Source of the DNA: JAEUMW01 sp039807745
GTDB lineage: Bacteria; Pseudomonadota; Gammaproteobacteria; Burkholderiales; JAEUMW01
Length of the DNA stretch: 11,549 nt
Reading direction: 5' to 3'
Assembly: GCA_039807745.1 (NCBI GenBank)
Contig: JBDHRV010000117.1
Coordinates: forward strand, 1-11,549
Shown: positions 1-5,876 of the stretch, one piece after another
Position numbering within the stretch: the stretch's first letter is position 1
Layout: each line of letters starts with the position of its first letter
Translations under genes and position numbers: made by a program
The notes under the pieces: generated by a model
Told to the model about the DNA's origin: nothing
Database searches by the model: none
Seen by the model: only the letters and a program-made list of their open reading frames with translations

Positions 1-147
1 GTGACCTCGCTCCTGGAGACAGGCGCGAACGACGTGCTGGTCGTAACCGGCGAACGGGAACGCCTGATTCCCTTCATCGCCCCGGTGATCGTCGAAGTCG
101 ACATTGCAGGTGGCAGGCTGAAAGTCGACTGGACGGCGGATTACTGA
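1..147 (+). CDS. rimM: Ribosome maturation factor RimM, C-terminal end (partial)
   Basis: This is the last 48 codons of an open frame that enters from the left edge and stops with TGA at 145-147. The visible peptide has the signature of the RimM C-terminal PRC-barrel domain: GANDVLVV near residue 8, then ERLIPFI, a VDI step and a final VDWTADY. RimM binds ribosomal protein S19 in the 30S head and assists late 16S rRNA processing. The start and the N-terminal domain lie outside the window; the GTG at base 1 is an in-frame valine codon, not a start. trmD follows after 28 bases in the usual rpsP-rimM-trmD-rplS order, so one transcript is expected. Identity is supported by both motif and context. 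Confidence 0.93.
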   Translation: MTSLLETGANDVLVVTGERERLIPFIAPVIVEVDIAGGRLKVDWTADY

Positions 148-175
148 GCAAGCATTGTCGGGCGGGGTGAGGCGG

Positions 176-940
176 ATGCTCCAGGTGGACGTGGTCAGCA
201 TCTTCCCGCAGATGTTCGAAGCGGTGACGGCGTACGGAATCACCGGTCGTGCCCGTGAGAAGCGCCTGTGGGACCTGGTGGCGTGGAACCCGCGGGACTT
301 TACCGACGATCCGCACCGGACGGTGGACGATCGCCCCTTTGGCGGGGGCCCCGGGATGGTGATGCTCGCCTCGCCGCTCGGGCGCGCGATCAGAGCGGCC
401 AGGCAGCGGCAGACGAGTTGCGGGGTACCGGACTCGCGGGTGATCTACCTGTCGCCCCAAGGGGGCGTGCTGGATCATTCCCGAGTGATCGCGCTGGCGG
501 CGCAACCGGGGCTGGTGCTGATCGCAGGACGTTACGAGGGCGTGGACGAGCGCCTGATCGAGCGCGCCGTGGATGAAGAGATCAGCGTCGGCGATTACGT
601 GCTGACTGGGGGCGAGCTGCCCGCGATGATCCTGATCGACGCCGTGGTGCGCCAGCTTCCGGGCGCGCTGGGTGATGCGGACTCGGTGCAGGAAGACTCG
701 TTCGTGGACGGGCTGCTGGACTGTCCGCACTATACGAGGCCCGAGGTACACGAGGGAGCGGTGGTGCCGGCGGTGCTGATGTCCGGTCACCATGCAGAGA
801 TCAGGCGCTGGCGCCTCAAACAGGCGCTCGGCCGCACCCATCTGCGACGGCCCGATCTGCTGGCCAGGCGCAGCATGAATGCCGAGGAGCGGTTGCTGCT
901 GGAAGAATTCTTGAAGGAACATGCGGATCGAGGAGCGTGA
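176..940 (+). CDS. trmD: tRNA (guanine-N1-)-methyltransferase TrmD
   Basis: TrmD makes m1G37 next to the anticodon of tRNAs with G36, using S-adenosylmethionine, and so prevents +1 frameshifting. The product has 254 residues, the usual size. Seen in order: an N-terminal VDVVSIFPQMF strand, HRTVDDRPFGGGPGM (47-61), then the trefoil-knot SAM-binding segments LSPQG (92-96), GRYEG (118-122) and GDYVLTGGELPAM (139-151). The EDSF linker (173-176) and CPHYTRPE (183-190) precede the C-terminal tRNA-binding HAEIRRWRLKQALGRT (206-221). The frame extends back to a TTG at 155. I chose ATG 176 because the family starts only a few residues before the first strand and a purine-rich GGGGTGAGG lies just upstream. 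The stop is 2 bases before the rplS start, so the two are probably translationally coupled. Confidence 0.97.
   Translation: MLQVDVVSIFPQMFEAVTAYGITGRAREKRLWDLVAWNPRDFTDDPHRTVDDRPFGGGPGMVMLASPLGRAIRAARQRQTSCGVPDSRVIYLSPQGGVLDHSRVIALAAQPGLVLIAGRYEGVDERLIERAVDEEISVGDYVLTGGELPAMILIDAVVRQLPGALGDADSVQEDSFVDGLLDCPHYTRPEVHEGAVVPAVLMSGHHAEIRRWRLKQALGRTHLRRPDLLARRSMNAEERLLLEEFLKEHADRGA
931..935 (+). promoter_or_regulatory. Ribosome binding site of rplS
   Basis: AGGAG lies inside the last codons of trmD, 7 bases before ATG 943 but only 1 base before the in-frame GTG 937. The spacing therefore selects ATG 943 as the rplS start. Confidence 0.75.
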
Positions 941-942
941 AC

Positions 943-1326
943 ATGAATATCCTTAAACAGCTCGAGCAGGAAGAGGTGCAGCGTCTGGGCAAGTCGCTGC
1001 CCGAGTTTGCGCCGGGCGATACGGTAGTCGTGAGCGTGAACGTGGTGGAAGGCGAGAGGAAGCGCGTCCAGGCCTACGAGGGGGTCGTGATCGCACGCCG
1101 CAACCGCGGTCTGAATTCCTCGTTCACCGTGCGCAAGATCTCCTCGGGCGAAGGCGTGGAGCGGACCTTTCAGACGTATTCGCCGCTGATCGCGAGCGTG
1201 GAAGTGAAGCGTCGCGGCGATGTGCGTCGGGCGAAGCTCTACTACCTTCGCAGCCGCTCCGGCAAGTCCGCCCGTATCCGCGAGAAGATCGCGGTGAGCA
1301 GCAAGGAAAGCGCAGCGGCGGAGTGA
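943..1326 (+). CDS. rplS: 50S ribosomal protein L19
   Basis: L19 sits at the 30S-50S interface of the ribosome. The 127-residue product begins MNILKQLEQEEV, close to E. coli L19. It carries the diagnostic core FAPGDTVVVSVNVVEG, the RNRGLNSSFTVRKISSGEGVERTF block and KRRGDVRRAKLYYLR, and ends in a basic tail slightly longer than that of E. coli (115 residues). An overlapping GTG at 937 would add two residues but has no usable ribosome binding site spacing. It is the last gene of the rimM-trmD-rplS unit and is followed 21 bases later by an intrinsic terminator, so the operon very likely ends here. Confidence 0.97.
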   Translation: MNILKQLEQEEVQRLGKSLPEFAPGDTVVVSVNVVEGERKRVQAYEGVVIARRNRGLNSSFTVRKISSGEGVERTFQTYSPLIASVEVKRRGDVRRAKLYYLRSRSGKSARIREKIAVSSKESAAAE

Positions 1327-1347
1327 CGTCGCTTCGCACCGATCGGC

Positions 1348-1376
1348 AGGGCGGTTGCGGCCGCCCTTTTTTTTTT
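1348..1376 (+). terminator. Intrinsic terminator of the rimM-trmD-rplS operon
   Basis: A perfect 7-bp stem, AGGGCGG (1348-1354) against CCGCCCT (1361-1367), encloses the loop TTGCGG. It runs directly into ten T residues (1367-1376). GC-rich stem plus uninterrupted T-run is the classic Rho-independent layout, placed 21 bases after the rplS stop. Confidence 0.93.
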
Positions 1377-1405
1377 CCCCAGGGCGGCTCGACCCGTCCT
1401 CCGAC

Positions 1406-1882
1406 ATGGAGTCGCCGCGCGTGGAGTACCAGGCGAGGATGCCGACGCCGTTCGCAGTGCTCGGCGTGCGCACGGCGTGCGACGTTCTGGTCGGTATCGA
1501 TTTCCTGGCGCAAGACACGCCAGTGCTCTTAGCGCAGGATCCCTTCACCGGCGAAGTCTGCCGCCAACTGCGCGCATATCTCGACGACCCGCACCACCTC
1601 TTCGCGCTGCCGCTGGCCGTCGGTGGGACGGTTTTCCAGCGGCGCGTCTGGGACGAGCTCGCGCGCATCCGGTGCGGGGAGACGCGCACGTATGCCGAGG
1701 TCGCGGCGCACACGGGTTCCGGAGCGCGTGCCGTGGGCAATGCCTGCGGCGCCAACCGGGTGCCGATCGTCATCCCCTGCCATCGCGTCGTGGGTAGCCG
1801 CGGGATCGGCGGGTTCATGAACGCGACGGGCGGCATTGCCCTCGACGTCAAGCGCTGGCTGCTCGAGCATGAGCGCCGGTGA
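1406..1882 (+). CDS. ogt: Methylated-DNA--protein-cysteine methyltransferase (Ogt/MGMT family)
   Basis: This is a suicide DNA-repair protein that transfers the alkyl group from O6-alkylguanine or O4-alkylthymine to its own cysteine. The 158-residue product has the full active domain: VFQRRVW (77-82), TYAEVA (95-100), the arginine finger in RAVG (R108), N117, and the acceptor C125 in PIVIPCHRVVG. A GF-type segment follows, and WLLEHE ends the protein. No N-terminal Ada DNA-binding domain is present, so it is a stand-alone Ogt type. The start is uncertain: ATG 1406 is used here, but GTG 1421 and ATG 1439 are in frame, and homologues commonly begin near the EYQARMPTPFAVLG segment. The frame opens backwards into the rplS terminator, so transcription needs read-through or an own promoter that I could not find. 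Its end overlaps xerD by 14 bases. Confidence 0.94.
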   Translation: MESPRVEYQARMPTPFAVLGVRTACDVLVGIDFLAQDTPVLLAQDPFTGEVCRQLRAYLDDPHHLFALPLAVGGTVFQRRVWDELARIRCGETRTYAEVAAHTGSGARAVGNACGANRVPIVIPCHRVVGSRGIGGFMNATGGIALDVKRWLLEHERR

Positions 1883-2765
1883 CGAGCTGCTGGATCTATT
1901 CTGCGACGCGCTCTGGCTGGAGGACGGCCTTTCCCGCAGCACGCTCCAGAGCTATCGCACCGATCTTCGCCAGTTTGGAAGCTGGCTCGAGCAGCGCAGC
2001 GGGCGAACTCTGCCGGATGCTCAACGCAGCGACCTGCTCGAATATCTCGCGTACAAGTTCGCGCAGAAGGCGAAACCGCGCACGACGAGTCGGCTGCTTT
2101 CGAGCCTGAAGCGGTTCTACGGCTACCTCCTGCGTCAGGGCTGCATTCAGACCGACCCGACCCTGCGGATCGAGGCGCCGAAGCTGCCGCGCAGCCTGCC
2201 GAAGATCCTCTCGGAGGCGGACGTCGAGCGTCTGCTGGAGGCGCCCGATCCGGATTCCGCCCTGGGCTTGCGTGATCGCGCCATGATCGAGACGCTCTAT
2301 GCGAGCGGATTACGGGTGTCGGAGCTGGTCGGGCTCAGGCTCACCCAGGTGAGCCAGGATATGGGGGTGGTGCGCGTGATGGGCAAGGGCGCCAAGGAGC
2401 GCCTGGTCCCGCTCGGGGAAGAGGCGCTCGCGTGGATCCGCCGCTATCTGGGCGAGGCGCGACCGCCGCTGCTCGCCGGGCGCGCGAGCGACGCCCTGTT
2501 CGTGACAGCGCGCGGCGGCGCGATGAGCCGCCAGATGTTCTGGCGCCTGATCAAACGACACGCGCTCGCAGCGGGCATCGCCGCGGACATTTCTCCCCAC
2601 ACCCTGCGCCATGCCTTCGCCACGCACCTGTTGAATCATGGTGCGGACCTGCGCGTGGTGCAGCTCCTGCTCGGCCACGCGGACATCTCGACCACACAGA
2701 TCTACACGCACGTCGCCCGCGAACGGTTGAAACAGCTGCACGCAAGGCATCACCCCCGCGGTTGA
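1869..2765 (+). CDS. xerD: Site-specific tyrosine recombinase XerD
   Basis: XerD works with XerC and FtsK at the dif site to resolve chromosome dimers before division. The 298-residue length equals E. coli XerD. An N-terminal SAM-like core-binding domain (about 5-95, with ALWLEDGLSRSTLQSYRTDL) precedes the catalytic domain. All catalytic residues can be placed at or within one residue of E. coli numbering: R149 in SGLRVSEL, K173 in GKGAKERLVPLG, H244 and R247 in SPHTLRHAFATH, H270 in LLGHADISTTQ, and nucleophile Y279 in IYTHV. The C-terminal QLHARHHPRG is XerD-like and separates it from XerC. ATG 1869 is chosen over the upstream in-frame ATG 1836 because it matches the family N-terminus. It overlaps the ogt end by 14 bases, which suggests coupled translation. 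It converges on folB with 16 bases between stops. Confidence 0.97.
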   Translation: MSAGDELLDLFCDALWLEDGLSRSTLQSYRTDLRQFGSWLEQRSGRTLPDAQRSDLLEYLAYKFAQKAKPRTTSRLLSSLKRFYGYLLRQGCIQTDPTLRIEAPKLPRSLPKILSEADVERLLEAPDPDSALGLRDRAMIETLYASGLRVSELVGLRLTQVSQDMGVVRVMGKGAKERLVPLGEEALAWIRRYLGEARPPLLAGRASDALFVTARGGAMSRQMFWRLIKRHALAAGIAADISPHTLRHAFATHLLNHGADLRVVQLLLGHADISTTQIYTHVARERLKQLHARHHPRG

Positions 2766-2781
2766 CCGGCGCCCCGGCCGC
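2758..2781. other. GC-rich hairpin between the convergent xerD and folB ends
   Basis: GCGG (2758-2761) can pair with CCGC (2778-2781), and an inner CCGG/CCGG pair closes a 4-base loop, with a TTGA bulge on one side. It has no T-run on either strand. It could help end both convergent transcripts, but this is weak. Confidence 0.25.
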
Positions 2782-3138
2782 TCAGGGGTGCGAGCCGCGC
2801 TCGATCGTGACGCCGAGCCGTTTCACACCGCGCAACAACTGCAGCTTCGCAACGCTCACCTTCACCCAGGGCGATCTGAACTCGCCGCGGACGATGTCGG
2901 CGATGTGTTCGGCAAGGCGTTCGAGGAGCAGGAAGTGCTGTACCTTGAGCGTCTCCTCGATGCGGCCGACGACCGCCCCGTAGTCGATCGTGTCGCCGAT
3001 GTCGTCGGTGCTCGCCGCACGGCTGTATGGATTGCCGATCTCGAGGTCGATCTGGATGGTCTGTGGGACCCGGCGCTCCCACTCGTAGATGCCGATCAGG
3101 GTTTCCACCCGGAAGTCCTGAATGAAGATGATGTCCAT
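2782..3138 (-). CDS. folB: Dihydroneopterin aldolase FolB
   Basis: FolB converts 7,8-dihydroneopterin to 6-hydroxymethyl-dihydropterin and glycolaldehyde in folate synthesis and acts in the cytoplasm as an oligomer. The 118-residue protein starts MDIIFIQDFRVETLIGIYEWE, almost superposable on E. coli FolB. Visible active-site positions are E21 in the IGIYEWE segment, Y53 in TIDYG, E73 in LLERLAEHIA and K98 in VSVAKLQ, followed by the C-terminal VTIERG. The Pro that follows the lysine in E. coli is Leu here (K-L-Q), a variation also found in FolX. FolX activity therefore cannot be fully excluded, but the N-terminus and ending favour FolB. The frame is open back to 3225; ATG at 3138 is chosen by alignment. 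It is divergent from plsY across a 56-base gap. Confidence 0.93.
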   Translation of the reverse strand: MDIIFIQDFRVETLIGIYEWERRVPQTIQIDLEIGNPYSRAASTDDIGDTIDYGAVVGRIEETLKVQHFLLLERLAEHIADIVRGEFRSPWVKVSVAKLQLLRGVKRLGVTIERGSHP

Positions 3139-3194
3139 GGCGGTGTGTCGTAAAATCAAAGCGCGATTGTAATCAACAGCGGACCGGTGGTCGC
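3139..3194. promoter_or_regulatory. Divergent promoter region between folB and plsY
   Basis: This 56-base gap is AT-richer than its flanks. On the + strand TGTAAT (3168-3173) matches the -10 consensus at five of six positions and would start plsY transcription near 3180, but I see no good -35. No convincing -10 is visible for folB on the - strand. The promoter role rests mainly on the divergent arrangement. Confidence 0.4.
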
Positions 3195-3824
3195 GTGACT
3201 CACCGCAGCCGCGCCCCTGGAGCATCGGCCTTGGTCAGCGTGGTTCTCGTGGTGCTCGCCTACCTGATCGGTTCGGTGTCCTTCGCCGTCATCGTGAGCT
3301 CGGTGTTCCGGCTGCCCGATCCGCGCAGCTACGGCTCCGGCAATCCGGGTGCGACCAATGTTCTGCGCTCCGGGAAGAAGACGGCGGCGGCGCTTACCCT
3401 GGCGGGAGACGTGCTGAAAGGTGTGGTCGCGGTCTGGCTGGTGAAGCTGGTGGGGCCCCAGGTCGGTGCGGCACCGGGCGTGGTGCCGCTGTCGGGACTC
3501 GCCGCCTTCCTGGGTCATCTCTATCCCGTCTTCTTCCGCTTTCAGGGCGGCAAAGGGGTCGCGACGGCCGGCGGCATTCTGTTCGCATTCAGCCTGCCGG
3601 TCGGATTGACGGCCTTGCTGGCGTGGGCAGGTATGTTCGCGGTGACGCGCGTGTCGTCCATGGGCGCCTTGGCGGCAGCGATCGCAGCGCCGGTCGCGGC
3701 GTGGTACTTCCTGGGTATCGGACCCTATACGGCGGCAATTCTGGCTATGACGGTGCTGCTCGTCTGGCGCCATCGGGCCAACATCCGGAAGCTGCTCGCC
3801 GGTACGGAAGGCCGGGTCGTGTGA
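3195..3824 (+). CDS. plsY: Glycerol-3-phosphate acyltransferase PlsY (membrane)
   Basis: PlsY transfers an acyl group from acyl-phosphate (made by PlsX) to glycerol-3-phosphate, giving lysophosphatidic acid for phospholipid synthesis. The 209-residue protein is strongly hydrophobic with about five membrane segments, the first at 12-32. The three family motifs are visible: SGNPGATN (48-55), GGKGVAT (118-124) and HRANIRKLLAGTE (193-205). The start is uncertain. GTG 3195 is used, but TTG 3231, with GGAG at 3219-3222 spaced 8 bases, gives MVSVVLVVLAYLIGS. That fits the short N-termini of homologues better and would make 197 residues. It converges on tsaD with 13 bases between stops and no terminator seen there. 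Confidence 0.95.
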   Translation: MTHRSRAPGASALVSVVLVVLAYLIGSVSFAVIVSSVFRLPDPRSYGSGNPGATNVLRSGKKTAAALTLAGDVLKGVVAVWLVKLVGPQVGAAPGVVPLSGLAAFLGHLYPVFFRFQGGKGVATAGGILFAFSLPVGLTALLAWAGMFAVTRVSSMGALAAAIAAPVAAWYFLGIGPYTAAILAMTVLLVWRHRANIRKLLAGTEGRVV

Positions 3825-3837
3825 ATTCGTCCAGCCG

Positions 3838-4914
3838 TCAGACGGCCGCGGGCAGGCTCTCCAGGTTCCACCGCGGCCGTACGGCAAAGCCGAGCGGGTC
3901 GCGCCCCGCCTCCGCCAGGCGCAGGGCGCCGACGAGCGCAATCATGGCGCCGTTGTCGGTGCAGAACTCGAGCTGGGGATAGAAGACCCGGGTGCCACGG
4001 CGGGGGGCGAGGTCCGCGAGGCGCTTCCGCAGGGCGAGATTGGCCCCCACTCCGCCGGCCACGACGAGTTGGCGCAACCCCGTCCGGTCGAGTGCCGCTT
4101 CGGCCTTCATGGCGAGCACGTCGACGACCGCTGCCTGAAAGCTCGCGGCAACGTCCGCGCGCGTCGCGGTATCCAGTTCCAGCCGGCGCACCAGCAGCGC
4201 AACGGCCGTCTTGAGCCCGCTGAAACTGAAATCGAGGTCGCCGCTCGCGATCATGGGCCGCGGCAGCGCGTACCGGCCCGCGCGCCCGTGGTCGGCAAGG
4301 CGCGCGAGCGCCGGCCCGCCCGGATAGCCGAGCCCGAGCAGTTGCGCGGTCTTGTCGAAGGCCTCGCCCGCGGCGTCGTCCAAGGTTTCCCCAAGTAGGC
4401 GATAGCACCCGACGCCACGCACCTCCATCAACTGGGTATGGCCGCCAGAGACGAGCAGGCAGACGAAGGGGAAGTCCGGCGCCGGGTCGGCAAGCAGCGG
4501 CGATAGCAGATGACCCTCAAGATGATGCACCGGCACTGCGGGCACTCCCAGCGCGTAGGCGAGAGCGGTGGCCGTACCGGCTCCCACGAGGAGCGCCCCC
4601 GCAAGACCGGGTCCCTGTGTGTAAGCTACCGCGGTCACGTCGGCGAGCACGGCGTGGGCCTGGCGCAAGAGGTCGCGCACCAGCGGCAGCAGGCGGCGGA
4701 TGTGGTCACGAGAAGCAAGCTCCGGCACGACGCCGCCGTACTGCGCGTGCAATTCCACCTGTGAGAAAAGCGTGTGCGCGACGAGCCCGCGCTGCGGGTC
4801 GTAGAGCGCCGCACCCGTTTCATCGCAAGAGGTCTCGATGCCGAGCACCAGTCCCGACCGAGAGCGTCTATCTCGCGGAACTGCCGTGACCTGAAGTGAA
4901 AGAGGCGTGGGCAC
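3838..4914 (-). CDS. tsaD: tRNA N6-adenosine threonylcarbamoyltransferase TsaD
   Basis: TsaD, with TsaB and TsaE, transfers threonylcarbamoyl from TsaC-made TC-AMP to A37 of tRNAs that read ANN codons. The 358-residue frame shows the ASKHA-type fold signatures: LGIETSCDETG (24-34), YGGVVPELASRDH (59-71), metal ligands H131 and H135 in HHLEGH, VSGGHTQL (155-162), GEAFDKTA (183-190), FSGLKT (231-236), AGGVGAN (286-292) and metal ligand D320 in CTDNGAMIA. The frame begins with GTG 4914 and carries about 20 residues more at the N-terminus than E. coli TsaD. The in-frame GTG at 4848 would give a 336-residue protein of normal size, so the start is open. The gene diverges from rpsU, a common arrangement in proteobacteria. 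Confidence 0.96.
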   Translation of the reverse strand: MPTPLSLQVTAVPRDRRSRSGLVLGIETSCDETGAALYDPQRGLVAHTLFSQVELHAQYGGVVPELASRDHIRRLLPLVRDLLRQAHAVLADVTAVAYTQGPGLAGALLVGAGTATALAYALGVPAVPVHHLEGHLLSPLLADPAPDFPFVCLLVSGGHTQLMEVRGVGCYRLLGETLDDAAGEAFDKTAQLLGLGYPGGPALARLADHGRAGRYALPRPMIASGDLDFSFSGLKTAVALLVRRLELDTATRADVAASFQAAVVDVLAMKAEAALDRTGLRQLVVAGGVGANLALRKRLADLAPRRGTRVFYPQLEFCTDNGAMIALVGALRLAEAGRDPLGFAVRPRWNLESLPAAV

Positions 4915-4992
4915 GAAGGCGCTTTCAAGGGGAAGGGAAGTACTGATATAGTATAAGGCTTTCCAGAGACGAACCGTCAGGCCGCCAGCCCA
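4915..4992. promoter_or_regulatory. Bidirectional promoter region, tsaD (-) and rpsU (+)
   Basis: The AT-rich patch 4941-4957 stands out from the GC-rich surroundings. On the + strand TATAGT (4947-4952) with TTCAAG (4924-4929) at 17-base spacing is a plausible sigma-70 promoter for rpsU. On the - strand the same patch reads TATACT (4955 down to 4950), five of six matches, facing tsaD, with a weak CTGACG -35 at 19 bases. The two -10 boxes overlap, so the two directions may compete. No strong ribosome binding site precedes rpsU; GTCAGG at 4977-4982 is the nearest candidate. Confidence 0.6.
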
Positions 4993-5205
4993 ATGCCTAC
5001 CGTACGAGTCAAAGAGAACGAACCCTTCGAGGTTGCACTGCGTCGCTTCAAGCGCACCATCGAAAAAACCGGGCTCCTAACGGAGCTTCGTGCCCGTGAG
5101 TTCTATGAGAAACCCACTTCGGAGCGCAAGCGGAAGCTCGCCGCGGCCGTAAAGCGTCACTACAAGCGTCTGCGTAGTCAGATGCTGCCCCAGCGCCTCT
5201 ACTGA
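4993..5205 (+). CDS. rpsU: 30S ribosomal protein S21
   Basis: S21 is a small basic protein of the 30S platform near the anti-Shine-Dalgarno end of 16S rRNA and helps initiation on natural mRNAs. The 70-residue product reads MPTVRVKENEPFEVALRRFKR and then REFYEKPTSERKRK, matching E. coli S21 closely, and ends in QRLY. The rest is Lys/Arg-rich helix. It is the first gene of the macromolecular-synthesis operon and is followed by yqeY after 73 bases. Those bases hold small hairpins that may reduce read-through, which would fit the need for far more S21 than primase. Confidence 0.97.
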   Translation: MPTVRVKENEPFEVALRRFKRTIEKTGLLTELRAREFYEKPTSERKRKLAAAVKRHYKRLRSQMLPQRLY

Positions 5206-5213
5206 TCTTTTCT

Positions 5214-5246
5214 TCCCGGACGGGACTCCCCACGCCTCTTGCGGGG
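5214..5246 (+). other. Small hairpins in the rpsU-yqeY gap, possible partial terminator
   Basis: TCCC and GGGA around a GGAC loop, starting near 5214, are followed by CCCC (5228-5231) pairing with GGGG (5243-5246), with an inner GC/GC pair and loop CTCTT. No T-run follows. In E. coli the rpsU-dnaG gap holds a partial terminator; this may be a counterpart, but the stems are short. Confidence 0.3.
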
Positions 5247-5267
5247 CGCGCGTACGTTCCCGTTTCC

Positions 5268-5271
5268 GAGG
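5268..5271 (+). promoter_or_regulatory. Ribosome binding site of yqeY
   Basis: GAGG at 5268-5271 lies 7 bases before ATG 5279, a normal spacing, and supports this start. Confidence 0.65.
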
Positions 5272-5278
5272 TGTCCGT

Positions 5279-5725
5279 ATGACCCTCAAGGCCCGCGTTA
5301 CCGAAGACATGAAGTCCGCCATGCGCGCGAAGGACACGCCACGCTTGGCGGCGCTTCGCCTGCTGCTCGCGGCGATCAAGCAGCGCGAGGTGGACGAGCG
5401 GCGCGAACTCGCCGATGCGGATGTCATCGCCACGATTGAAAAGATGATCAAGCAGCGCCGCGACTCCATGGCCCAGTTCGAAGCCGGTGGCAGGCCGGAT
5501 CTCGCACGGGGCGAAGCTTTCGAACTGGCCTTGCTGCAAAGCTACCTGCCGGCGCAGTTGTCCGAAGCCGAGATAGAAGAGGCGATTGCGGCCGCCATCG
5601 GGGAGACCGGTGCGAGCGGACCGCAGGGGATGGGAAAGGTCATGGCGCTGCTCAAGGCGAAGCTGGCAGGCCAAGCCGACATGAGCCAAGTGTCAGCGCG
5701 CGTCAAGTCGAGGCTGGCGGGGTAG
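5279..5725 (+). CDS. yqeY: GatB/YqeY domain-containing protein
   Basis: This is a 148-residue all-helical protein of the GatB/YqeY family. It has the typical start LKARVTEDMKSAMRAKDTPRLAAL, a central MIKQRRDSMAQFEAGGR segment, then LLQSYLPAQLSEAEIEEAI and a small C-terminal domain around GPQGMGKVMALLK. That last part is shared with the tail of the GatB amidotransferase subunit, where it contacts tRNA. The stand-alone protein has no firmly proven role; tRNA or ribosome association is an inference from the domain. It is placed between rpsU and dnaG, as in several beta- and some gammaproteobacteria, so it is probably co-transcribed with S21. The ATG is supported by GAGG 7 bases upstream. Confidence 0.93.
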   Translation: MTLKARVTEDMKSAMRAKDTPRLAALRLLLAAIKQREVDERRELADADVIATIEKMIKQRRDSMAQFEAGGRPDLARGEAFELALLQSYLPAQLSEAEIEEAIAAAIGETGASGPQGMGKVMALLKAKLAGQADMSQVSARVKSRLAG

Positions 5726-5727
5726 AC

Positions 5728-5759
5728 GCAGCATTTCGGCATTTCGGGGTGCTGCCCCG
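5728..5759 (+). other. Two mutually exclusive hairpins after yqeY
   Basis: GCAGCA (5728-5733) can pair with TGCTGC (5750-5755), while CGGGG (5745-5749) can pair with CCCCG (5755-5759) around the loop TGCTG. The two share bases and cannot form together. A tandem repeat CATTTCGG CATTTCGG (5732-5747) lies within. No T-run follows. It could tune read-through into dnaG. Confidence 0.35.
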
Positions 5760-5843
5760 CCGCCTTCCGGATCGAGCGTCCCTTCAACCTCGTCGCGGTT
5801 AGGGCCTTCTGTCGCAGCGTCGGGGTACCCTCCCGGCGTGACC

Positions 5844-5849
5844 TATAAT
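5844..5849 (+). promoter_or_regulatory. Promoter -10 box upstream of dnaG
   Basis: A perfect TATAAT sits 27 bases before the dnaG ATG, so transcripts would begin near 5856. This also argues against GTG 5838 as the dnaG start, because it would lie upstream of the transcript. No good -35 is present at 16-18 bases; a GGGTACCC palindrome (5823-5830) occupies that place and might bind an activator or repressor. Confidence 0.6.
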
Positions 5850-5876
5850 GCGAAAGTTGTGCGTCGACGGGGCGTC

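Noticed and set aside
787..1851. Long antisense frame of 354 residues across rplS and ogt
   Set aside because: It mirrors two well-recognised genes and the terminator between them, has low-complexity Arg/Ser/Ala composition and no family motif. Long shadow frames are expected in GC-rich DNA.
1836..1868. ATG 1836 as the xerD start
   Set aside because: It adds 11 residues encoded inside the ogt catalytic domain region. The shorter start gives exactly the E. coli XerD length and active-site numbering.
5838..5876. GTG 5838 as an upstream dnaG start
   Set aside because: It adds 13 residues not found in the family and lies upstream of a perfect TATAAT box, whose transcripts would not include it.
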